From assembly GCA_949752735.1 (NCBI GenBank), contig OX457037.1, forward strand, positions 65,531,449 through 65,595,448: a DNA stretch of 64,000 nucleotides, read 5' to 3'. The translations under genes and the position numbers were made by a program. The notes beneath the pieces are model-generated. The model had not been told where the DNA came from. It did not search any database and saw only the letters and a list, made by a program, of their open reading frames with translations. The stretch comes from Lumbricus terrestris. Lineage: Eukaryota; Annelida; Clitellata; Crassiclitellata; Lumbricidae. Shown in pieces: positions 11,697 to 21,303 of the stretch (positions are counted from its first letter, which is position 1; each line of letters starts with the position of its first letter).

Positions 11697-12870
11697 TATA
11701 TCTATCTATATATATCACGCGACCCCTTGACCTATGCTGCGGGCGCCCATGCTTATAGCATCACGGGATGTCGGGCCACTTACGTCATTAAAGCGCAGTG
11801 GAGAGATTAGGTTCAAAAATACTGTCCTTGGATCTAATTAATAGTTAGGCGTATGCCTATTTATTAATGAGATACATGGGTAGCTTAGGCCTACATAAGT
11901 GGACAGACATCCCAGCGGTGCTATAACTATGCTACAATTAGACCTACGCCCATTAGTATAATACATTTAAACTTACTCTGTAAGTCAGTAGGCCTAGGTT
12001 ATTACAGTTTCCCGTTCTGGAGCTTCCATTTAAGAAAGGACTATTTTAATCAGTCCAACCTCAATTTAGCTCTCGGGCTACCAAAGGGGGTGGTATCCGC
12101 CATCTAGGTTTTTCCAAAATCAAACTTGTTTCACATCGAATAAAATTTTGACGTTTTGGGTAGCTGTAGAGGGTTCATTGGCATACATCTTAAAGTAAGA
12201 CTTGGGATGATACCGTATACCGTTCAAACGTTATACCCGATATACCAGAGGTGCCAATGGAGGATATCCCTTCCCCTTAGATTATCGACTCTATCTTATC
12301 CGTGACTAATTATGAAGAGAAACGAAGTATGCCATTCTATAGAGGAAATGCGGGGCTACAATGTCATGCTAAACTATTTGTCTTTTGATAACCGGAAGTG
12401 CTCATAATAAATTAAAATATTTAAAAATGGGTAAAATGTTCATAAAAGTTTTATTTTTTCGTCTGTAACGTATCCAAATGTTATTTTTGAAGAGCGATAA
12501 ATTTTGCCAGCCTATAGAAGGGATGTAGGGCTATTTTTTTTCCCACGCTAACTAATTTGTCTTTCGGTAACATTTTGTACTATAAATAAATAAAAATGTG
12601 TGAAAAAATATTTTTATTGCAACGCAAACATACATACATGCATACCTGCATACATACAACCATTTTGTGCAAAAATGAAGGCTCCATTCATTTGTGTATT
12701 ACAAGTTATGATATCTCAAACCAAACCCAAAATCCAGGGTGGTGGTAACCACCCCTTGGTAGTTTATGTCACAAAAAGCTTGGTAGCTTTGAGGGTTAAG
12801 CAAGAATTACCTCCATCAATCCATTCTTTTTAAGCAAGAATTTTTGGTAATTTGTCACTTTATCAATTAT
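11697..12870. other. Unassigned stretch
   Basis: No recognisable gene. One plus-strand frame at 12600-12833 has no known domain. TAGGCCTA palindromes occur at about 11886 and 11990. Confidence 0.4.
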
Positions 12871-12879
12871 TCACCATGG

Positions 12880-13085
12880 CATGCATCGATGAAAAGAATT
12901 CATGCTAAATAAGAAGTCGGATTGGTGAAAGTTTTTTCACTTACATAGAAGTTGGAATGATGAATAGATTCTTGCATCAATTGGAGCTGGATTGGTGAGA
13001 AATAATTGTTTTTTTAAGAGAAGTTGGATCGATCGATAAAAAATGCAATTATTGCTCAAACAGAAGCTCGATTGATGAAACGCAC
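12880..13085. repeat. Degenerate GAAGYYGGATTGRTGAAA tandem array
   Basis: Five or so units of about 40 bp contain AAGTCGGATTGGTGAAAG, GAGCTGGATTGGTGAG or GAAGCTCGATTGATGAAA. The same unit fills the interior of the elements at 43207-44093 and 53056 onward. This array may be a remnant of that family. Confidence 0.6.
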
Positions 13086-13154
13086 TGATGCCACAGCTGG
13101 GGGTTTTTCCCAGTAGATCTGGGTTTTTTGGCCTTCGTCTGGGTTTCTGGTTTT

Positions 13155-13780
13155 TTGGAGCAAAACAACAGGCCCACCAAAGGGACGAAGTCCCGCGCTA
13201 AGAGAGGGCTATTTAGCTTAGTATAGAAATAAAAACTGGAAGATGACATAAGCTTTCAGCACGATAGACCGAGGGAATACAGACTTTAGTTACAACAATA
13301 AAATATGCTCTAGCAAACATAAGAGTTGAAAACAAGCTTAACTAACAAATTAAGATAGGTGCTCCAGTGTGTGTGTTCTTAGAGTGCGCTTGAAACACGA
13401 TAAACTAGCAGAGGTACGGATTTCTAGAGGCAGGTTGTTACATAGCAGTGGGCCCTGACACCCAATGGATAGTTTACGGATGCTAGTTCTTGTGAAGATT
13501 TATTTATAATCCCGCTTATTTCTTGTGCCAGCATTAAATTGGGTATACGTTGAAAATAAGATGGGAATGCAGGTGGTACGAGTTTGTAGTGATATTTGTA
13601 CATAAATTCACAAGTTTGGATGAATTGGATCTGTGTGATGGTTAGTAGTTTGAGCGATAAGACTAGTGGTTGTGCATGAGAGTTAGGCCTAATAGAAGAT
13701 TTAGTTATGATTCGTATGGCCTTTATGTGCAATTTGCAATTTTCTAAAGTGAGAAGCATAAGTGGAAGTCCAGATGATAT
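13155..13780 (-). pseudogene. LINE 3' part: reverse-transcriptase C-terminus and 3' non-coding region
   Basis: On the minus strand, 13424-13759 encodes a tail with the pattern F-I-Q-T-C-E-F-M-Y-K-Y-H, L-V-P-P, F-P-S-Y-F. This is typical of the region after the RT domain in CR1/Jockey-like LINEs. The 3' non-coding part (about 13160-13420) shares sequence with 3110-3200. Reading outward across the Polinton, the RT frame continues on the far side at 31980-32058, so the Polinton split this LINE. Frameshifts are present. Confidence 0.7.
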
Positions 13781-13786
13781 TATACA
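13781..13786. repeat. Polinton target-site duplication, left (TATACA)
   Basis: The six bases TATACA directly precede the left terminal repeat. They recur directly after the right terminal repeat at 31974-31979. A 6-bp TSD is the known size for Polinton/Maverick elements. Confidence 0.95.
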
Positions 13787-14017
13787 AGTAGATACAAAAG
13801 TAGGCCCCTAAAACATCCACCCCAAGCACCCCTTAAAAAATCACGATTTAACCTATAGGCGCCTTCAAATAAAAAATTGAACCAAAGACAAGGTCAACTG
13901 AACCTATCATAGCCTTCAATATGGCAATTACACCAAAGACAGGGTTCCTTATCCCAATTGAACCAAGAGGCGCCTCCAAAATCCCATCTCTCCCCAGGAT
14001 CATCATTGAGAGGACCC
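13787..14017 (+). repeat. Left terminal inverted repeat of the Polinton
   Basis: The 231 bp starts AGTAGATACAAAAGTAGGCC. It matches the reverse complement of 31752-31973 except for an extra 9 bp (AAGCACCCC duplicated near 13824) and a few substitutions in its inner third. Similarity stops just after AGGACCC. Confidence 0.95.
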
Positions 14018-14226
14018 TTGAACCAGTACTTGCCTCCATTTTGGGGCCCTGGACCTATACTTGCCTACATCCCAAAGTGGTTCGACCCACACAGCCCCCA
14101 CTATGGAACATCCAGTCTATAATAGCCTCGCTTGAAGACTCGAACTATGTCACCCTCAGTATCCGCCCACGTGTTGCAGGAAGTAAAAGCGTATTATTTG
14201 GTAAAACATTTAGATGAAATATAAAA
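14018..14226. other. Leader between left TIR and protease
   Basis: A short plus-strand frame runs through the TIR into this segment (13921-14217), but it has no domain. The stretch ends with an AT-rich AAATATAAAA just before the protease start, in line with other start-proximal AT-rich boxes in the element. Confidence 0.5.
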
Positions 14227-14662
14227 ATGAGTTTTGAGACATACAGAGATATCAGCGTCGAAGGTGTAGTATTACCCAATATTCCTCTTTCAAACATACA
14301 GTTGATCGATGCTGTGAAAAAGCTGAATATTCCGAACTTCCGGGGCGTGTTCGTACGTGACGAATTACCAAAGAAACCTAAACGGAATGAATGTGGGATA
14401 CTGAACTTAGACGACTCGAACGGTAGAGGCAGTCATTGGTGCGCTTTTTTAAAGAACGGCAAGGATAAAAATATATTTCGATAGCTACGGTCTCCCACCA
14501 CCCACAGAGCTCGTCAAGTATTTACATAGCCCTGTATTATATAACAGCGAACGCATTCAGCCAGACAACGAAGTCTTTTGCGGCCATCTATGCCTATACA
14601 TCCTAAAGAAGACCATAAGCGATGGTTGTAAATTTCAAGAAGTTATAAATGAATTATACTAA
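14227..14662 (+). pseudogene. Adenain-like cysteine protease, frameshifted
   Basis: The first 85 codons carry a catalytic-type His in SHWCAF (about residue 70). After a 1-nt frameshift near 14475, the downstream frame shows FDSYG (acid residue), an N-S-E-R-I-Q segment with the expected Gln, and FCGHLC with the nucleophile Cys. The frame stops at 14660-14662. This His/Asp/Gln/Cys order is that of the adenovirus-type maturation protease (C5 family) carried by Polintons, which processes capsid precursors. The reading frame is broken between His and Asp, so no active enzyme can be made from this copy. It is the first plus-strand gene after the left TIR, 21 bp upstream of the first fibre gene. Confidence 0.85.
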
Positions 14663-14666
14663 AAAA

Positions 14667-14686
14667 TATTATCGTGTAATAAAATG
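14667..14686 (+). promoter_or_regulatory. Start-proximal motif of fibre gene 1
   Basis: The motif TATTATCGTGTAATAAAATG ends on the start codon of fibre gene 1. Nearly the same 20 bases end on the start codons of fibre gene 3 and the major capsid gene. It is probably a shared late-gene promoter or initiator; that role is inference. Confidence 0.65.
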
Positions 14687-15168
14687 CCTGTTGATTTATT
14701 TGGCCGAATGGATAGCGGATCAACGCAGCGTGTAATATCGGGCGGCGTCACATTAACTCAGGCAAACAGTACTTTTCTAAGGGTAGATGGAGCAAACCCT
14801 GTTACTGGAGATCTAGATATGAATGGCCGTGTGATAAAAGGTCTACCTACAACGAATACTTCGGAAGCGGGAAAAGACGAGGCTCTAAGTCGAGGACAGG
14901 CTATAGATTTAATAACGAATCAAAATGCAATAGGACCCGTGATTAGCGCTTACACTTCAAATTCGCAAGCCATAAGCGCCAATAGATACACAAGAGTTTC
15001 TTTCGATATAGTAAGATTCAAAAGAGATAGCGTCATTAATGCGGGACTGACTCGTTTCACTCCCGGTAAAGCCGGCCTCTATTTCGTTTCAACGTACATA
15101 GATTTTCGCAACCCTAGTACTAATACTTTAGGTTTCGTCTACCTGTTTAAAAATGGGGCGGTGCACAT

Positions 15169-16903
15169 TAGGGTGCATCAAACGCCCCATCATTGTTAAA
15201 AAACTTTCAAAAGTTTTTGTCCCTAATTCACTTCTTTTCCTATTACTAAAAAAGTGTGTTTCCCAAAATTTGAGAATTTTCTGACATATTCTAGGTATCC
15301 CACCCAGCAACTGAAGTTTTACAATGGCGAACACACTGAAAAGATTATGCATTATTATGCTGCAACAAGACTTTAAAGATAGGTCCAATAGTTCTTAACA
15401 TTATCTGTGCTGTATTAGCCAAGAGCCATCTTCAGAAGTATTGCAAAGTATTGCAAAGATTCTTAGAAGTGAACATATTTATTATTACTATTGTAAAAAC
15501 ATTTATGTTGCGATGCTATTACATGACACATGTCAAGCGGATATTGTCATTCGGAAGTTGGCTTGCGTTTGCGCAGATTGGATTGTCTCTGCCGGTCTTG
15601 TTCCACAACTTGAAGCACATCTTGATAATGCTGTTCAGTCTTTGATGCTGACAGAAAATCCGAGCTGAGCTTCACTCCTCTCTCAGCACAGTCATTGATT
15701 ACGTTGAGTGCTTCAATGTTTCTCATAGCAGTTTGATAGTCATTGTGGCTCCACCAGTCGGACAGCTTTTCGTTGAGGAACTGAGTGTCAAGTTGTAGTA
15801 CCGGTATTTCAAACATATACCACGAGTCAGTCCCTGCAAGATCGGCAAGAGTTGTTGTAGCTGTTATTACATATGGAAATTTAGGTTTCCCAAAGCCAGA
15901 TCCAAATCTGTTCTGCGGCAATTGCAAGCGTTCTTTTGGCTTAACTGAAAGCAGGCGATAGTTCTTACGAAGCCTTGCGAATAATACCACCTCGGGTGAT
16001 TTTGAAGTCTCAATTTGAAGATCTTCAAACACGTGTGTAAGAATTACTTCGCCAACATGATGTCGACATCCTGACCAGAGAAGAGCTCGACCTAACCGCA
16101 TCTGAATTGTAACACAAGCAGAAGTAACGTGTCCTGTATTTGATCCGGTGGTGTCAAATGCCATGTTGACAATGGAGTCACTAGGCCTACATTGCCATGA
16201 GCGCAGGAGATCAATGGTCGGATCAGCAATGATGTCCCCCGTTTTCTCTGTGATCCCATTGCATAAGATGGCACACCGAGGAACTTCAGCTCTTTTGCAT
16301 TCCCAACAACAATTGCAAGGCGCTCCTCCTTAATATTCTTATTTGACAGCAATGGCATTTGTTTGGAGTCCCAATGCAGTGTAAAAAGCTGTGCAGCAAC
16401 CCATTGCTCTTTGCAAGCCGAGGCTATATTCTGTCCAACATGACGCCTGACTTTGTCAGTCGTTGCGTATGATGTAGAGACTTTTGTCACATCTCCTCCA
16501 GCCTCAGATATGAGTGCTTCAGTGTAGGCTGATTGTCTTTAGAAAGAACTCTTTTCGTAAATCCGACTTGTACTCGACTAATGTTGAAACCCATGCAACG
16601 GCGAATAATTTACCATACTAAAATACACATTTACCGTTGATTGAAGGCCTACAGAGTCCGACACACTATGATATATTTCTTTCCAGACTAAAACAAGTCC
16701 TGTTAAAACGCCATACAATCCGACAATTTCAATAAGTAATGGTGTCGAATGATAATTATGTACATTTAAAAAAATGGAGGTGGGATACCTAAACAATTTT
16801 TAATTTTTATGCTTTTGGATAAGGGATATATTGGAGATAAAAGGAACATTTTAAGCCTAGGGACAGTGCATTTTGATAACTTTGGGGCGTTTGATGCACC
16901 CTA
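15169..16903. mobile_element. hAT-like element inside fibre gene 1, TSD GTGCACAT
   Basis: The TIRs are TAGGGTGCATCAAACGCCCC and its complement at the right end. They are flanked by perfect 8-bp repeats GTGCACAT (15161-15168, 16904-16911). It carries a broken minus-strand transposase. In length (1735 bp) and transposase type it parallels the element at 58129-59870 (1742 bp). Confidence 0.9.
15547..16490 (-). pseudogene. Transposase remnant of the 1735-bp element
   Basis: Two overlapping frames (16092-16490, 15547-16164) together cover a degraded transposase. The downstream frame has F-D-T-T-G-S-N-T-G, then A-C-V-T, L-L-W and C-R-H-H-V-G-E. An acidic residue followed by a C-x2-H pair is the arrangement seen in hAT catalytic cores. 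The C-terminal part (N-D-C-A-E-R-G-V) matches the pattern V-N-D-L-S-E-R-A-V in the remnant at 59367-59576. So the two elements carry related enzymes. At least one frameshift separates the frames, and no BED-finger N-terminus is visible. Confidence 0.75.
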
Positions 16904-17090
16904 GTGCACATGCAAATTGCGGGCAGAGGGGGTGAGTATATCAACGCAACTGGAGCCAGCATAGTTTTTCTAACCGAAACCGACTACCTCGAGATATTCG
17001 TTTATTCAACCACCGCTTTAGGCATAGTAGCTAAGGACTTTTCCGTCGCATTCTTTCGACCATAACTAATTTGTAATCTTATTAAAAACA

Positions 17091-18026
17091 ATGCCCGTCG
17101 ATAAATTTGGACACACCGATGTTGGAATTACGACAAGAATAATTGCGGGAGGTGTTACTCTTGGTCAAGTAAACAGCACTTTTCTAAGGTTAGATGGAGC
17201 AAACCCGGCTACTGGAGATCTAAATATGAATGGCAACTGCATTAAGGGCCTACCTATAACGAATAATCCGGATGCAGGAATGGATGAGGCTCTAAGTTGG
17301 GGACAAGCCATAGATTTGATAACGAATCACGATAACATTCCGTCTAATGATAATCATTTAACTAACAAGAAATACGTCGATGAACAAATTGATTCGATAG
17401 TGTCTAAGCCCACTAGAGATTACGTTTCGGGTATGAGGGTATCTCCGGGTAGTCTAGTGAGAAGTACGACGAGCGGTATTATATATAGGTTTGAAGGCAC
17501 GGGTGTAGGCCTGGCTATAACAGCGGCACCAGCATTATCCCCGAATTGGAGACCTACAACCGGAGCGGCTATTTGCGTGTTAAGAGAGTCGGCATTGTCG
17601 GACATGACAATTAAGGCTGCCCCTATTGGTGAAGTAATGCTCAAGCAATTAACGACCGCCTCTATAAATACGGATTCAGCGTATACGTGGACAGACGGGT
17701 TAATAACTATTCCTCGTACGGGGGTATATCGACTTGGCGGATACGCAACTTTCGCCGTAGGAAACCCGCGGAGTGGTTGTACGGTTAAAGTAAGGATAAT
17801 GTATACCATAGCCGGGTTAAATCCTAACGATCTTAATAATTACAAAGCTGGTGAAACTACGGTGCGTACTGACATAATATTCCTCGTTTTACCAAGCGCC
17901 TACGCGTCCTTAGTTGCAGGTGACCAGCTCGGTATGAGGGTAAATTGCGCTGAATACGGCGATAGTGCTGGTAGGCCTCTTTTTGGCGTAGACGAATGTG
18001 CATTGCATGCCGAGTTTTTGTACTAA
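17091..18026 (+). CDS. Fibre-like protein 2 (intact, 311 aa)
   Basis: This is the only intact member of the three tandem fibre-like genes. It shares with them the start MPVDKFGHTDVG..R.IAGGVTLGQVNSTFLR.DGANP.TGDLNMNGN. A spacer with K-K-Y-V-D-E-Q-I-D (typical of phage tail-fibre repeats) follows. The C-terminal half is unlike the heads of the other two in length, but has alternating beta-strand patterning ending F-G-V-D-E-C-A-L-H-A-E-F. An N-terminal anchor plus a beta-rich C-terminal head fits a trimeric receptor-binding fibre. It lies 25 bp after fibre gene 1 and 21 bp before fibre gene 3, on the same strand. Its upstream sequence keeps TTATTAAAAACAATG but not the full 20-base motif. The attachment role is inferred. 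Confidence 0.8.
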   Translation: MPVDKFGHTDVGITTRIIAGGVTLGQVNSTFLRLDGANPATGDLNMNGNCIKGLPITNNPDAGMDEALSWGQAIDLITNHDNIPSNDNHLTNKKYVDEQIDSIVSKPTRDYVSGMRVSPGSLVRSTTSGIIYRFEGTGVGLAITAAPALSPNWRPTTGAAICVLRESALSDMTIKAAPIGEVMLKQLTTASINTDSAYTWTDGLITIPRTGVYRLGGYATFAVGNPRSGCTVKVRIMYTIAGLNPNDLNNYKAGETTVRTDIIFLVLPSAYASLVAGDQLGMRVNCAEYGDSAGRPLFGVDECALHAEFLY

Positions 18027-18030
18027 AAAA

Positions 18031-18050
18031 TATTATCGCGTAATAAAATG
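18031..18050 (+). promoter_or_regulatory. Start-proximal motif of fibre gene 3
   Basis: TATTATCGCGTAATAAAATG ends on the start codon. It differs from the fibre gene 1 copy at one base. It overlaps nothing coding: the preceding stop is at 18024-18026. Confidence 0.65.
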
Positions 18051-19122
18051 CCTGTCGATATATTTGGACGAATGGATGGCGGATCAACGCCACGAGTAGT
18101 AGCAGGGGGTATCACATTATCCCAAGTCAACAATACTTTTTTAAGACGAGATGGGGCGAACGCGGCGGTCGGGGATATCGATTTGAATTCTAACAAGCTG
18201 ATTAATGTAGCGGATCCTACCGATCTTCAAGACGTGGCCACTAAGATTTACGTCGATGCTAATAAACTTTCAGAGAGTGGAGATTTGTTACTTTTGTCTT
18301 CTTCCGATCCGGCTGCATTTGGTCCGGCGTTTAGTCTTTACGCCCCCCCCCTCCTCAGGCTATCCCAGCTAACGTTCCGACGAAAGTAAAATTTGAGAGA
18401 GTAAGATTCGATCCGGATAATTGTCTCGTCAATTCGAATCGTTTCTTTCCTCAGAAAGCCGGATGTTATATGGTTTCGGTGTATGTGGAATTTCGCGATA
18501 AAATTGCTAGAAATTACGGTAATGTTAACTTGCTCAAAAGTGGGGGGTTGTACATGCAGATTGCCGGTGGTGGAGGTACGGCTGGAGCCATAGGCGTACG
18601 GGACATTTCGGCAGTGGGGGGCAAAAAAAATTTTTTTTGCCCGAAAAATCTGACGACCTTTTTTTTTATTTTTTATTTTTATTTAGTCATTCGCCCAAAA
18701 TTCCTAAGATTTTTCCGTCCGAAAAATCTGACGACCTTTTTTTTTTTTTTTTTTTTTTTAGTCATCCGCCCAAAATTCCTAAGATTTTCCCGTCCGAAAA
18801 ATCTTACGACTTTTTTTATTTTTTTACCCATGCGTGCCCGAAAAATCCCTCCCGTACCTGTTTTGCCCGAAAAAATTCTCCGAAATTTTGTTGCCCGTCC
18901 AAGCCTCTTTTGCCCGAAAAACACATTTGCCCGAAATTTGGGGGGCATTTGTCCCCTCCTGGACCCCCGCCTCGTACGCCTATGGCTGGAGCGTATAATA
19001 ATGCAACTGGTACTAGCCTAGTTCGATTAACTAATACTGATTATCTCGAGATATTTGTTACTTCGCCTAATGCGGTAAATATTTTTGCTCGAGATTTTTC
19101 AGCAGCGTACTTAAGGCCTTAA
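18048..19122 (+). pseudogene. Fibre-like protein 3, frameshifted and split by a MITE
   Basis: The N-terminus MPVDIFGRMDGGSTPR matches the paralogues. It is followed by GDIDLNSNKLINV with D-V-A-T-K-I-Y-V-D, a classic tail-fibre repeat signature. A frameshift lies at a run of nine C (18343-18351). A homopolymer slip or a sequencing error is possible there. The downstream frame gives a C1q/TNF-like head (F.P.KAGCYMVSVYVEF). A 396-bp MITE then interrupts at 18589-18984, after which the frame resumes to a stop at 19120-19122. The undamaged protein would have had about 223 residues. The head resembles that of fibre 1 more than fibre 2. Confidence 0.85.
18589..18984. mobile_element. hAT-like MITE inside fibre gene 3, TSD GCTGGAGC
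   Basis: The ends CATAGGCGTACGGGACATTT and CTCGTACGCCTATG are flanked by perfect 8-bp repeats GCTGGAGC (18581-18588, 18985-18992). The interior has T-rich modules with AGTCATCCGCCCAAAATT and CGAAAAATCTGACGACC. It is the same family as 3203-3650. It has no transposase, and its open frames are low-complexity artefacts. Confidence 0.9.
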
Positions 19123-19148
19123 ATTCGAAACCACATTTAGTTTTGAAT

Positions 19149-19547
19149 TTATATCTCCACCAAATTTGTTACAAAATCGTCATCCTCCTTTCTCTCATGG
19201 ACTTTAATTTCGTATCTATTTCTCCACACTCGGCCATCGAACGCTAAGATTGTTCGCGCTTCTTGCCTGTGTGCTTTACCCGCCTTGTAAAGCGATGTAT
19301 ACGAGCTTACTTCACCCGTTTCACGGTCTAATATATCTACTCGTCTCGGTTGGTTTCTGATATATTTCAATCTCTCATATTTTGGATCCGTGCTAGGCAC
19401 CTTCGTTTCTCGCCGTTGTTTCTCTTTTTCTGCCATATCGCGTGAAAGTATGCGCTTCTCGAACAATAGATCGATGAGTGCGGGCTTATTGAGATAAGTT
19501 TTAATACCGTGCTCTTTCAACAGCGTTTTCAATTCTGCCAACTTCAT
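19149..19547 (-). CDS. SAP-domain DNA-binding-like protein (132 aa)
   Basis: Residues 1-30 (M-K-L-A-E-L-K-T-L-L-K-E-H-G-I, then N-K-P-A-L-I-D-L-L) fit the SAP helix-extension-helix DNA-binding motif. The same kind of motif starts the element's DNA polymerase. The C-terminal half has V-D-I-L-D-R-E-T-G-E with S-S-Y-T-S-L-Y-K-A-G-K-A. This recalls NUMOD1-type DNA-binding modules, a weaker match. The gene is intact and ends tail-to-tail with fibre gene 3, 26 bp apart. Its 5' end is 23 bp from the capsid gene stop. A genome-binding or core role is plausible but inferred. The upstream AAATATCTTGTACTATAAAA resembles the polymerase leader. Confidence 0.7.
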   Translation of the reverse strand: MKLAELKTLLKEHGIKTYLNKPALIDLLFEKRILSRDMAEKEKQRRETKVPSTDPKYERLKYIRNQPRRVDILDRETGEVSSYTSLYKAGKAHRQEARTILAFDGRVWRNRYEIKVHERKEDDDFVTNLVEI

Positions 19548-19570
19548 TTTTTATAGTACAAGATATTTCT

Positions 19571-20856
19571 TTAATACACCACGCTCATTTTCAGGCCATC
19601 CGATTGAAAGTTGAGTAACTTGTCAGAAATCACCATTGCGTACGCTTCCGTTCGAGCCGGCACCACCGCATTAAAAGTAGCTTTGATCGGGATATCGACT
19701 ACCGATGATTTTAGGCGCTCGGATTGCTTGCTCACATCAAACACCATAATTGGGAACAGATCTTTGAAGTCTGCTGGTGTGATATTGCTTTGCGTTATCA
19801 GTTCGTTCATTCCATAGAATTTTTCACTAAACGTGGACGCTTCTCGGTACGCTAGCGAGAACTGTTGATTCGGGAATGATAGGTTATAGTCGACGGTTGG
19901 GTATCGGTCCTGATTCATCATCACGTACATGTTCTTCAGATCACAATGAACGAAAATGGAAGGATTCATAGTTTGATTGCCGTCACTATCCGTTTGAAAA
20001 CCTATAATTATGTACCTAGGTTTCTCAGGTGATGTCTTGACGCTAAGTCTCCAGCTAAAAGTAGACGAGCGTGGGACGGTTATAGTATCGCATTGACGAG
20101 CTCTGTATGCGACTGGCAACGATGCTTTCGATTCGATCGTTTTGACCAGTTGGAACCTCTCCATATCACACGGTTTAACGTGCGGCATAAACCAAGAAAT
20201 TTTGTCTACCCTAACTTTCCCAGCAGCCGCAGCAGCGAGTCGAAAATTGCGTCGTCGTCAGCTTTACGAACAAGAGTTAGCGTGTGTTTCATACCGAAAA
20301 TAACCTTGTCGTAATCGTCACAAAATCCAAAAATATGCCTCAATGGAACGATAAAACTAAACGCGCCTTTGTCTCCCGGTTGTCGAATTATATACGAATG
20401 TCTCACACCGAAACCTAGGTTATCATTGATAACAGCAGTCGCGCCACTGTCCTTGTACCACAGCTGATTTAACCCTTGAGCCAGTTGAAAATCATTTGGG
20501 TATTTGAGCAATCCGAGCATCGTCGTTGCATGACCTGCGTGAAATAATGATTCAATTTCTTGGTTTGATAAGGAATATGATATTTGGCTGAACAGATGCA
20601 TGAGTCCATTGTTTGAAAGGGCTACAGCATCGGCAATAGCGTACGCGGTGTTGTCTGCCTTCAACAATCTGCCCTCGAATAATAGATAAGATCCCGCTGA
20701 ATGGCAGAAAAGATCTTAAAGTTCGATGTTTATTCTAATCTCCCCGGCGGTGTTTAGATTCGCTCCCGATATCGGTTCATACTCATTCCATTCATAGCGT
20801 TCAATACCATCATCGATCAATGGTTGTTCGGTAAATCTTAGAATATCAGATTGCAT
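19571..20856 (-). pseudogene. Polinton major capsid protein (double jelly roll), broken
   Basis: The start codon lies at 20854-20856, directly under the conserved TATTATCG motif. The N-terminal jelly-roll half is interrupted by an in-frame TAA at 20716-20718. A second break, a 1-nt frameshift near 20240-20260 in an alanine-rich stretch, separates the 20206-20667 frame from the 19571-20188 frame. Recognisable parts include L-S-N-N-G-L-M-H-L-F, L-N-Q-L-W-Y-K-D, H-I-F-G-F-C-D-D-Y-D, L-S-F-P-N-Q-Q-F and Y-G-M-N-E-L. All are characteristic of the Polinton hexon-like protein. The undamaged length would be about 428 residues. Because of the breaks no full capsid subunit can be made from this copy. 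It heads the minus-strand structural cluster. Confidence 0.92.
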
Positions 20857-20873
20857 TTTATTATGCGATAATA
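20854..20873 (-). promoter_or_regulatory. Start-proximal motif of the major capsid gene
   Basis: Read on the minus strand this is TATTATCGCATAATAAAATG, ending on the capsid start codon. It matches the fibre-gene motifs at 18 or more of 20 positions although the gene is on the opposite strand. Confidence 0.7.
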
Positions 20874-20879
20874 TTATTT

Positions 20880-21301
20880 TTACGCGACCTTCATTCCCGC
20901 GCCGTTTTGCGTACGCACTAAATCTTGGATCGATATGGCATTTTTCAAGCCATTCCCCATCATCAGATTATTTATATTAGTGTCCGATGCTACTTAGTCG
21001 AGCTAAAGTGTCTCTAGTTTTTTGCGTAACTGGATTCTTTGGAGCAGTAGGCTAAACAGTTTAGCCGCAGCTTTCTCTACTAATCGTTTACCAGCGTCGG
21101 TTGCAGCCGTTTTTTCAACATCGATCGCCATTTTCCCAATTTCTTTCGCCACATCTTTACCAGCGCTAAGAGCGTTCGATGCTATCTGTTTGGCAGCGTT
21201 CGATGTAACTAGTCTTTTGGAAAATCCTGAAATAGTATCAAATATTCCGGATCCACCGATAACGTATGCTTCTTATAACTCCTTCTATTAACGATCTGCA
21301 T
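20880..21301 (-). pseudogene. Small Ala/Lys-rich structural-like protein, frameshifted
   Basis: A start at 21299-21301 opens a short frame (M-Q-I-V-N-R-R-S-Y). After a shift near 21257 it continues with a G-G-S-G-I-F-D segment and an alanine/lysine-rich amphipathic helix (S-N-A-A-K-Q-I-A-S-N-A-L, A-A-T-D-A-G-K-R-L-V). Further shifts near 21030 and 20990 lead to a final N-G-L-K-N-A-I segment and a stop at 20880-20882. Position (between capsid and the 300-aa gene) and composition suggest a minor virion or core protein. I cannot assign a family with confidence. Confidence 0.55.
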
Positions 21302-21303
21302 TT

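Larger units (their letters stand above)
14684..17065 (+). pseudogene. Fibre-like protein 1, split by a hAT-like insertion
   Basis: The 5' part (14684-15168) encodes MPVDLFGRMDSG, then a GDLDMNG..I.GLP module with S-R-G-Q-A-I-D-L. That module resembles trimeric tail-fibre/collar repeats of phages and giant viruses. After it comes the start of a C1q/TNF-like jelly roll (F.P.KAGLYFVS). A 1735-bp hAT-like element then interrupts the frame at VH. The 3' part resumes at 16912 and runs to a stop at 17063-17065. Element plus one TSD copy is 1743 bp, a multiple of three, so the flanking frames stay in register. The uninterrupted ancestor would have had about 212 residues. A virion attachment fibre is inferred from architecture; no experimental homologue is claimed. 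Confidence 0.85.

Noticed and set aside
17420..17809. 129-codon minus-strand frame
   Set aside because: It is the antisense shadow of intact fibre gene 2.
18637..19122. 161- and 183-codon frames across the MITE in fibre gene 3
   Set aside because: They read through T-rich MITE modules (Phe runs); only the terminal parts belong to the fibre gene.
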